Assembly (NCBI GenBank): GCA_023433445.1
Contig: JAEZCS010000014.1
Span: 1-11,789, forward strand
DNA from: Pseudomonadota bacterium
Lineage (GTDB): Bacteria > Pseudomonadota > Alphaproteobacteria > Sphingomonadales > Sphingomonadaceae
Direction of reading: 5' to 3'
Length of the DNA: 11,789 bases
Part shown: positions 7,032 to 11,789 of the stretch, in pieces
Layout: the number at the start of each line of letters is the position of its first letter
Numbering within the stretch: position 1 is the stretch's first letter
Notes under the pieces: generated by a model
The model's input: the letters and a program-made list of their open reading frames with translations, nothing else
Databases searched by the model: none
Told to the model about the DNA's origin: nothing
Made by a program: the position numbers and the translations under genes

Positions 7032-7868
7032 ATGGGCAGTGAATTGATCCGCAAGACATACAGCGTTGCGGGCGGGTATGAGATTTCGATCGCGGAAATA
7101 GCAGGGGCGCCGGCCGATGCCCCGACCGTCATCTTCATCCATGGCAGCGGCCCGGGTGCGTCAGGCGCGTCCAACTTCCGTAACAATGCGCAAGTCTTTG
7201 CCGACGCGGGCTATCGCGTCATCCTGCCCGACCTTATCGGCTATGGCCAATCCTCCAAGCCGGAAGCGGACTATCCGCTCGAGCTGTTCACGCAGACCCT
7301 GCTCGATGCGCTCAAGCAACATGGCGTCCCCGGCGGCCACCTCATCGGCAACTCGCTGGGCGGGGGCATCGCCCTCCAGATCGCGCTCGACCATCCCGAC
7401 TTTACCATCGGCAAGCTCATCCTGATGGCGCCGGGCTGCGTTGCCGAGCAGGCGAGCTATTTTACCATGCCCGGCATCGCCAAGATGCGCTCGGGCTTTG
7501 GTAGCCCGGAATTCAACATCGAGGAACAGCGGCGCCTCATCGGCAACCTCATGCATCCCTCCTCGGCCCATCATGTGACCGACGCGCTGGTCGAGGAACG
7601 CTTCGCTGTCGCGCGCACCCAGCCCAAGGATGTGCTCGCCCGCGTCAAGACCCCGGACCTTGGGCCCCGCCTTGGCGAGGTCAAGCAGCCCATCTTCGTG
7701 CTCTGGGGCCTTAATGACGAATTCTGCCCCGAAAGCCATGCCCGCCTCTTCCTCGACGCTTGCCCTGACGTGCGCTGTCTCACCTTCTCGCAGACCGGCC
7801 ATTGGGTGCAGGTCGAGCGGGCAGAAGAGTTCAACCGCTACTCGCTGGATTTCCTGAAGAATGGCTGA
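7032..7868 (+). CDS. hsaD: HsaD/TesD-like meta-cleavage product hydrolase
   Basis: This 278-residue alpha/beta hydrolase is of the BphD/MhpC type that breaks a C-C bond. The triad is visible: S108 in the elbow GNSLGG, D229 in GLNDEF and H257 in TGHWVQ. The oxyanion loop HGSGPGASG (37-45) is characteristic of meta-cleavage product hydrolases. In this pathway it splits 4,9-DSHA into 2-hydroxyhexa-2,4-dienoate and the C/D-ring acid (HIP/DOHNAA), the branch point between the two arms of the locus. A TTG at 7005 is in frame, but the ATG at 7032 has AGAGGA 6 nt upstream and matches the family N-terminus. It lies 76 nt after hsaA, and its last 8 nt overlap the start of hsaB. The family is sure; substrate preference rests on context. 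Confidence 0.88.
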   Translation: MGSELIRKTYSVAGGYEISIAEIAGAPADAPTVIFIHGSGPGASGASNFRNNAQVFADAGYRVILPDLIGYGQSSKPEADYPLELFTQTLLDALKQHGVPGGHLIGNSLGGGIALQIALDHPDFTIGKLILMAPGCVAEQASYFTMPGIAKMRSGFGSPEFNIEEQRRLIGNLMHPSSAHHVTDALVEERFAVARTQPKDVLARVKTPDLGPRLGEVKQPIFVLWGLNDEFCPESHARLFLDACPDVRCLTFSQTGHWVQVERAEEFNRYSLDFLKNG

Positions 7869-8376
7869 CGCCCTCCCTGCGCAATCCGTGCCTGTTCCAG
7901 AGCCGGTCGATGTCGTGACAGGCCTCAAGGGAGCAATGCGCCGCCTGCCCTCTGGCGTGGCGATCGTCACCGCGCTGGGCGAAGGCAAGGCGCCGGTCGG
8001 CATGGCCGCGACCTCGATCACCTCGCTCACCATGGACCCGCCAGCGGTGCTCGTCTGCGTCAACCAGACAGCGGGCATCCATGCGCACCTGACCCCCGGC
8101 TGCCCGGTCAGCATCAACCTCCTCTCGCGCCACCAGCGCGAGGTGTCGGCAGCGTTCGGCGGCGCGGTAGCGCGCGAGGCCCGCTTTGGCGTTGGCAGCT
8201 GGGCCGCCGATGTCCATGGCCTGCCGATCCTGGAGGAGGCGCAGGCCAACCTTTCCTGCACGATCGAGAGCATGACCCCCTTTGGCACCCACAGCATCGT
8301 CATCGCACAGGTCAAGGCGGTGCGCCTGTCGGACGCGGTCGATCCCCTCATCTTCCAGGACGGAGCCTATCTGTGA
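7861..8376 (+). CDS. hsaB: HsaB/TesA1-like NAD(P)H:flavin reductase
   Basis: This 171-residue protein belongs to the HpaC/flavin reductase family with a split-barrel FMN fold. Matching features are the N-terminal RRLPSGVAIVTA (27-38), the flavin-binding stretch GMAATSITSLTMDPPAVLV (47-65), SINLLSRHQ (84-92), GTHSIVIAQV (142-151) and a short LIFQDGAYL end. It supplies reduced flavin to HsaA. Unusually for a two-component system it is not next to its oxygenase: hsaD lies between. Its ATG sits inside hsaD (ATGGCTGA, 8-nt overlap), so it is probably translated by coupling, and its stop overlaps the GTG of hsaE. About 20 N-terminal residues rich in proline and valine precede the fold and are likely flexible. 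Confidence 0.87.
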   Translation: MADALPAQSVPVPEPVDVVTGLKGAMRRLPSGVAIVTALGEGKAPVGMAATSITSLTMDPPAVLVCVNQTAGIHAHLTPGCPVSINLLSRHQREVSAAFGGAVAREARFGVGSWAADVHGLPILEEAQANLSCTIESMTPFGTHSIVIAQVKAVRLSDAVDPLIFQDGAYL

Positions 8377-9167
8377 GCGACCTTGACGCGCAGAGCCTGA
8401 ACGAAACATTGGCGGACGAGCTTTACCGGGCCCTGCGGGACAAGCGCACCGTGCCGCCGCTGATGGCGCGCCATCCTGAGCTCACCATCGATGACGCCTA
8501 TGCCATCTCCTTGGGCGCGCTCGAACGCCGCAAGGCCGATGGCGAGCGCGTCATCGGCAAGAAGATCGGCGTTACGTCGAAGGCGGTGCAGGACATGCTG
8601 GGCGTGCATCAGCCCGACTTCGGCTTCCTCACCGACCGCATGTTTATCGAGGGCGATATCGATGTCGCGGCAAACGGCCTCATCGCCCCGCGCGCCGAGG
8701 CCGAGATCGGCTTCATCCTCAAAGACAGCCTCAAGGGGCCGGGCGTCACGGCAGAAGATGTGATTGCCGCAACGGAGAGCATCGTTCCCTGTTTCGAGAT
8801 CGTCGACAGTCGCATCCAGGACTGGAAGATCGGCATCGTCGACACCGTCGCTGACAATGCGTCCTGCGGCGTCTATGTGTTGGGCGAGGCGCGCGCCGAT
8901 CCCAGGGCGCACGACCTGCCCAACCTGCATGTCACCGTCACCAAGAACGGGCAGCCCTTGTCCGAAGGCTATGGCCATGCGGTGCAGGGATCGCCCGCGC
9001 AAGCGGTCGCCTGGCTCGCCAACACGCTGGGCGCCTATGGCGTTACCCTCAATGCCGGCGATGTGATATTGTCAGGCAGCCTGGTGCCGCTTGAACCGGC
9101 AGCGCCAGGCGACGTGTTCGAAATGCAGCTCCATGGCGTTGGCAGCTGCACCGCGCGCTTTATCTGA
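8373..9167 (+). CDS. hsaE: HsaE/TesE-like 2-hydroxy-dienoate hydratase
   Basis: This 264-residue protein belongs to the 2-keto-4-pentenoate hydratase / fumarylacetoacetase-fold family (MhpD type). The divalent-metal ligands are visible as E109 and E111 in PRAEAEIGF and E142 in CFEIVDSR. The GKKIGVTSKAVQ segment (62-73) supplies the conserved lysine. It hydrates the 2-hydroxyhexadienoate released by HsaD to 4-hydroxy-2-oxohexanoate, the substrate of HsaF. The start is a GTG at 8373 that overlaps the hsaB stop as GTGA; no good independent ribosome-binding site is evident, so coupling is likely. A 55-nt gap follows before hsaG. The length is normal for the family. Confidence 0.88.
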   Translation: MSDLDAQSLNETLADELYRALRDKRTVPPLMARHPELTIDDAYAISLGALERRKADGERVIGKKIGVTSKAVQDMLGVHQPDFGFLTDRMFIEGDIDVAANGLIAPRAEAEIGFILKDSLKGPGVTAEDVIAATESIVPCFEIVDSRIQDWKIGIVDTVADNASCGVYVLGEARADPRAHDLPNLHVTVTKNGQPLSEGYGHAVQGSPAQAVAWLANTLGAYGVTLNAGDVILSGSLVPLEPAAPGDVFEMQLHGVGSCTARFI

Positions 9168-9222
9168 AAAGATTGATTTGGCGCATCGCTTCAAGATCGG
9201 CGACGCGCATGAGGAGTGAAGA

Positions 9223-10170
9223 ATGACGGGCAAGGTCAAGGCGGCGATCATCGGGTCGGGCAATATCGGCACCGACCTCATGATCAAGATGATCAAATAT
9301 CCCCAGAATATGGAACTGGTGGCCGTGGTCGGCATCGACGAGAAGTCCGAAGGCCTCGCCATGGCGCGCGAGCGCGGCGTCGCCACCACCCATGAGGGCC
9401 TGGAAGGCCTCATGAAGATGGACGTCTATCCCGAAATCGGCATCGTGTTCGATGCAACCTCGGCCTATGCCCACAAGGTGCATGACGAAGCGCTGCGCAA
9501 GGACGGCAAGCAGGTGGTCGATCTGACCCCCGCCGCGATCGGCCCCTACACCATTCCGACCGTCAACGGTGAAGCCAATCTGGACGCGGGCAATGTCAAC
9601 ATGGTGACCTGCGGCGGGCAGGCGACGATCCCGATGGTCGCCGCCGTCAGCCAGGTCGCGACGGTCCATTATGCCGAGATCGTGGCGTCCGTCTCCTCGC
9701 GCTCGGCGGGTCCTGGCACCCGCGCCAATATCGACGAGTTCACCCGCACCACCGCTGGCGCGATCGAAAAGGTTGGCGGCGCAGCCCAGGGCAAGGCGAT
9801 CATCATCTTGAACCCGGCTGAACCGCCGATGATCATGCGCGACACCGTATTCACTTTGTCGGAAGGCGCCGACGAAGAAACCATCCGCGCTTCGGTCGAG
9901 GCCATGGTCAAGAAGGTCCAGGCCTATGTGCCGGGCTATCGCCTCAAGCAGGAAGTGCAGTTCGAGCGCTTCGGCGACAATAACAAGCTCACCATCCCCG
10001 GCCGCGGCGAGTTCACCGGCATCAAGACGATGATCCTGCTCGAGGTCGAGGGCGCTGGCGATTATCTGCCCAGCTATTCGGGCAATCTCGACATCATGAC
10101 CGCCGCCGCCAAGGCGACCGGCGAGCTGCTCGCGCAGCGCATCGCACAAGGAAAGAAGGTGGCCGCATGA
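9223..10170 (+). CDS. hsaG: HsaG/TesF-like acylating aldehyde dehydrogenase
   Basis: This 315-residue protein is of the DmpF/BphJ family (acetaldehyde dehydrogenase, acetylating). A Rossmann motif GSGNIG (11-16) binds NAD, and the catalytic cysteine is C130 in NMVTCGGQAT. In steroid degradation it oxidises propanal made by HsaF to propionyl-CoA; whether this one prefers propanal or acetaldehyde cannot be told from sequence. It normally forms a complex with the aldolase, through which the toxic aldehyde is channelled. GAGGAG lies 6 nt before the ATG, a strong ribosome-binding site that restarts translation after the 55-nt gap. Its stop overlaps the hsaF start as ATGA (10167-10170), in keeping with equal production of the two partners. 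Confidence 0.9.
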   Translation: MTGKVKAAIIGSGNIGTDLMIKMIKYPQNMELVAVVGIDEKSEGLAMARERGVATTHEGLEGLMKMDVYPEIGIVFDATSAYAHKVHDEALRKDGKQVVDLTPAAIGPYTIPTVNGEANLDAGNVNMVTCGGQATIPMVAAVSQVATVHYAEIVASVSSRSAGPGTRANIDEFTRTTAGAIEKVGGAAQGKAIIILNPAEPPMIMRDTVFTLSEGADEETIRASVEAMVKKVQAYVPGYRLKQEVQFERFGDNNKLTIPGRGEFTGIKTMILLEVEGAGDYLPSYSGNLDIMTAAAKATGELLAQRIAQGKKVAA

Positions 10171-11222
10171 GCGCCCAGATCAAAGCTCCGTTCAACGTCG
10201 AGGCGGGCGACAAGCTCTACATCCAGGACGTGACGCTGCGCGATGGCATGCACGCCATCCGCCACATGTATGGCATCGACCATGTGAAATCGATCGCCAA
10301 GGCATTGGATGACGCAGGCGTCGATGCGATCGAGGTCGCCCATGGCGACGGCCTCAACGGTGCCAGCTTCAACTATGGCTTTGGCGCGCATACCGATTGG
10401 GAATGGCTCGAGGCGGTCGCCTCGGTGCTCACAAAATCGGTGCTCACCACTCTCATCCTGCCCGGCGTCGGCACGGTCGAGGAACTGCGCCGCGCCTATG
10501 ATATCGGCGTGCGCTCGGTGCGCGTTGCCACCCACTGCACCGAAGCCGACGTCTCCAAACAGCATATCGGCATCGCCCGCGACCTTGGCATGGACGTCTC
10601 AGGCTTCCTGATGATGAGCCATATGATCGATGCGGAGAAGCTGGCGGAGCAGGCTGTCCTCATGGAAAGCTATGGCGCACAGTGCGTCTATGTGACCGAC
10701 AGCGGCGGCGCGCTCGACATGGATGGGGTCAAGGCCCGCCTCGAAGCCTATGACCGGGTCCTGAAGCCCGAGACCCAGCGCGGCATCCACGCCCACCATA
10801 ATCTCTCGCTTGGCGTCGCCAACTCGATCGTCGCGGCCCAGTGCGGCGCGGTGCGCATCGACGCCTCGCTCACCGGCATGGGCGCGGGCGCTGGCAATGC
10901 GCCGCTCGAAGTGTTCATCGCCGCTGCCGACCGCAAGGGCTGGAACCATGGCTGCGATGTCAACGCGCTCATGGACGCGGCCGAGGATCTCGTTCGCCCC
11001 TTGCAGGATCGCCCGGTCCGGGTCGACCGCGAAACCCTCGCCCTTGGCTATGCAGGGGTCTATTCCTCCTTCCTGCGTCATGCGGAGAAGGCCGCCGAAA
11101 CCTACGGCCTCGACACCCGCACCATCCTCGTGGAACTGGGCCGTCGCAAGATGGTCGGGGGGCAAGAGGACATGATCGTCGACGTCGCCCTCGATATGGT
11201 CAAGGCGCGCAACGCCGCCTGA
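10167..11222 (+). CDS. hsaF: HsaF/TesG-like 4-hydroxy-2-oxoacid aldolase
   Basis: This 351-residue protein is of the DmpG/BphI family, a Mn-dependent pyruvate aldolase with a DRE-TIM barrel. The motif DVTLRDGMHA (21-30) holds the catalytic arginine R25, the metal ligand D26 and H29. H208 and H210 in GIHAHHNLS are the other metal ligands, and a conserved tyrosine lies in ALGYAGVYSSF (292-302). It cleaves 4-hydroxy-2-oxohexanoate to pyruvate and propanal, which passes to HsaG. The C-terminal domain used for complex formation with HsaG is complete. It is the last clear pathway gene of the rightward arm; the long palindrome begins 1 nt after its stop. Confidence 0.9.
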   Translation: MSAQIKAPFNVEAGDKLYIQDVTLRDGMHAIRHMYGIDHVKSIAKALDDAGVDAIEVAHGDGLNGASFNYGFGAHTDWEWLEAVASVLTKSVLTTLILPGVGTVEELRRAYDIGVRSVRVATHCTEADVSKQHIGIARDLGMDVSGFLMMSHMIDAEKLAEQAVLMESYGAQCVYVTDSGGALDMDGVKARLEAYDRVLKPETQRGIHAHHNLSLGVANSIVAAQCGAVRIDASLTGMGAGAGNAPLEVFIAAADRKGWNHGCDVNALMDAAEDLVRPLQDRPVRVDRETLALGYAGVYSSFLRHAEKAAETYGLDTRTILVELGRRKMVGGQEDMIVDVALDMVKARNAA

Positions 11223-11223
11223 C

Positions 11224-11364
11224 GGACCGGCCGCTATTCAGCCCAGACGGGCCTGCAAAGCGCGATTTCCTGCGCTTCGGTGCTCACGTACTTTAAGTAC
11301 GCTGTGCTCCGATGCTCGAAAATCACTCTTTTCGGCTCCGTCTGGACTAAATATCGACCGGTCC
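11224..11364. repeat. 141-bp imperfect palindrome (REP/MITE-like element)
   Basis: The element is symmetric about T11294. The outermost 27 nt of each arm (11224-11250 and 11338-11364) match in 23 positions, and the outer 44 positions match in 34 without gaps. The centre is GTACTT-T-AAGTAC (11288-11300). The inner arms align if one base is shifted. It starts 1 nt after the hsaF stop and fills most of the gap to the next gene. There is no open frame and no run of T, so it is not a standard intrinsic terminator, though a transcript would fold into a long hairpin. I recall similar sequences between genes in sphingomonads, which I could not check. Confidence 0.8.
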
Positions 11365-11376
11365 TTGGACCTTGGA
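11360..11376 (+). repeat. Short inverted and tandem repeats at the right edge of the palindrome
   Basis: GGTCC-TT-GGACC (11360-11371) is an inverted repeat sharing its first five bases with the end of the large palindrome, and CCTTGGA occurs twice in tandem (11363-11376). The repeated GGACC may be a trace of the insertion or of slippage next to it. Confidence 0.5.
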
Positions 11377-11394
11377 TCAAAGAAAGGAGAGGAT

Positions 11395-11789
11395 ATGGCC
11401 GACAAGCTCCTGTCGCTCGACCATATCACCGTCACCGACACCACCCCCTGGCAGCTGGCGCAAATCGCCGCCGAGGTGGGATGCCAAGGCATCTGCCCGT
11501 TCCTCCATTCGATGGAGGTGCTGCCCGCCATGCCCAGCTATGACCTGGTGCGCGATCCCCAGGCGCTGCGCCAGACCCGCGATGCGCTCGCCGCAACCGG
11601 GGTCAAGGTCGACCTTATCTACCCCTTCACCATGGCAGGGCGCACCAACCCCCAGGACTTTGCCCCCGCGTTCGAGGCCGGCGCAGCATTGGGCGCGCCG
11701 CTCGCCAATGTCCTGTGCTACGATCGCGATCCTGTTCGCCGCACCGAAAAGCTCGTCGAACTCGCCGAACTCGCCGCCCCGTTCAACAT
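11395..11789 (+). CDS. TIM-barrel protein, sugar phosphate isomerase/epimerase-like (5' part, runs off the window)
   Basis: An ATG at 11395 follows a strong AAGGAGAGG ribosome-binding site and opens a frame of 131 codons that is still open at the window end. The protein starts MADKLLSLDH and has alternating strand and helix segments: QLAQIAAEVGCQGICPF (20-36), TGVKVDLIYPF (68-78), and EAGAALGAPLANVLCYD (94-110). This pattern resembles the xylose isomerase-like TIM barrels (AP endonuclease 2 family). The metal-binding residues usually lie later and are not visible. Its codon use matches the cluster. It may be co-transcribed with the hsa genes through the palindrome or start separately. Its role is unknown; a ring-opening or isomerising step on a steroid intermediate is only speculation. 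Confidence 0.7.
   Translation, partial: MADKLLSLDHITVTDTTPWQLAQIAAEVGCQGICPFLHSMEVLPAMPSYDLVRDPQALRQTRDALAATGVKVDLIYPFTMAGRTNPQDFAPAFEAGAALGAPLANVLCYDRDPVRRTEKLVELAELAAPFN

Noticed and set aside
5789..7186. 465-codon minus-strand open frame opposite hsaA
   Set aside because: It mirrors hsaA codons in antisense and crosses the tandem repeat and the start of hsaD. No fold is visible.
11224..11371. Intrinsic transcription terminator after hsaF
   Set aside because: The palindrome would form a hairpin, but no T-run follows on the plus strand, and it is much longer than usual terminators.
1..11789. CRISPR array, tRNA, rRNA, transposase or phage gene
   Set aside because: I saw no regularly spaced repeats, cloverleaf-like segments, rRNA sequence or recombinase motifs on either strand.

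Overview
The window is a compact, GC-rich accessory catabolic locus. It reads as one steroid-nucleus degradation cluster of the 9,10-seco type, with genes resembling the hsa/ipd set of actinobacteria and the tes/scd set of Comamonas. Codon use, the gene style and a 141-bp intergenic palindrome suggest an alphaproteobacterium, most likely a sphingomonad. This taxonomic guess is an inference: no rRNA or other marker is present.

Layout: a 294-nt intergenic region (5429-5722) separates two divergent arms. The leftward arm (minus strand, 5428 down to the window edge) encodes an HsaC-type extradiol dioxygenase, IpdA, IpdB, a crotonase of unclear substrate, IpdC and EchA20. The first codons of a further gene (reading M-D-L-T) lie at the very edge. 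Gaps are 24, 11 and 1 nt, then a 4-nt overlap, a 16-nt gap and a TGATG junction, so this looks like one operon. The rightward arm (plus strand, 5723-11222) encodes HsaA, HsaD, HsaB, HsaE, HsaG and HsaF, with overlapping stops and starts at three junctions. A strong sigma70-like promoter precedes hsaA. After hsaF comes a 141-bp imperfect palindrome centred on 11294, then the start of a TIM-barrel (sugar phosphate isomerase/epimerase-like) gene that runs off the window.

Pathway, by homology to characterised families: HsaA with HsaB (flavin reductase) hydroxylates the phenolic A ring of the 9,10-seco-steroid to a catechol, and HsaC cleaves the catechol. HsaD hydrolyses the meta-cleavage product into a C6 dienoate and the remaining C/D-ring acid (HIP). 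HsaE, HsaF and HsaG turn the dienoate into pyruvate and propionyl-CoA. After CoA activation elsewhere, the HIP-derived ring pair is desaturated by the IpdC step. EchA20 then opens ring D and IpdAB opens ring C. The ligase, ring-A dehydrogenase, 9-alpha-hydroxylase and any regulator are not in this window.

The system is known in outline. The less explained parts are the crotonase lacking both canonical catalytic glutamates, the long palindrome, the operator-like repeats over the hsaA promoter, and the TIM-barrel gene.
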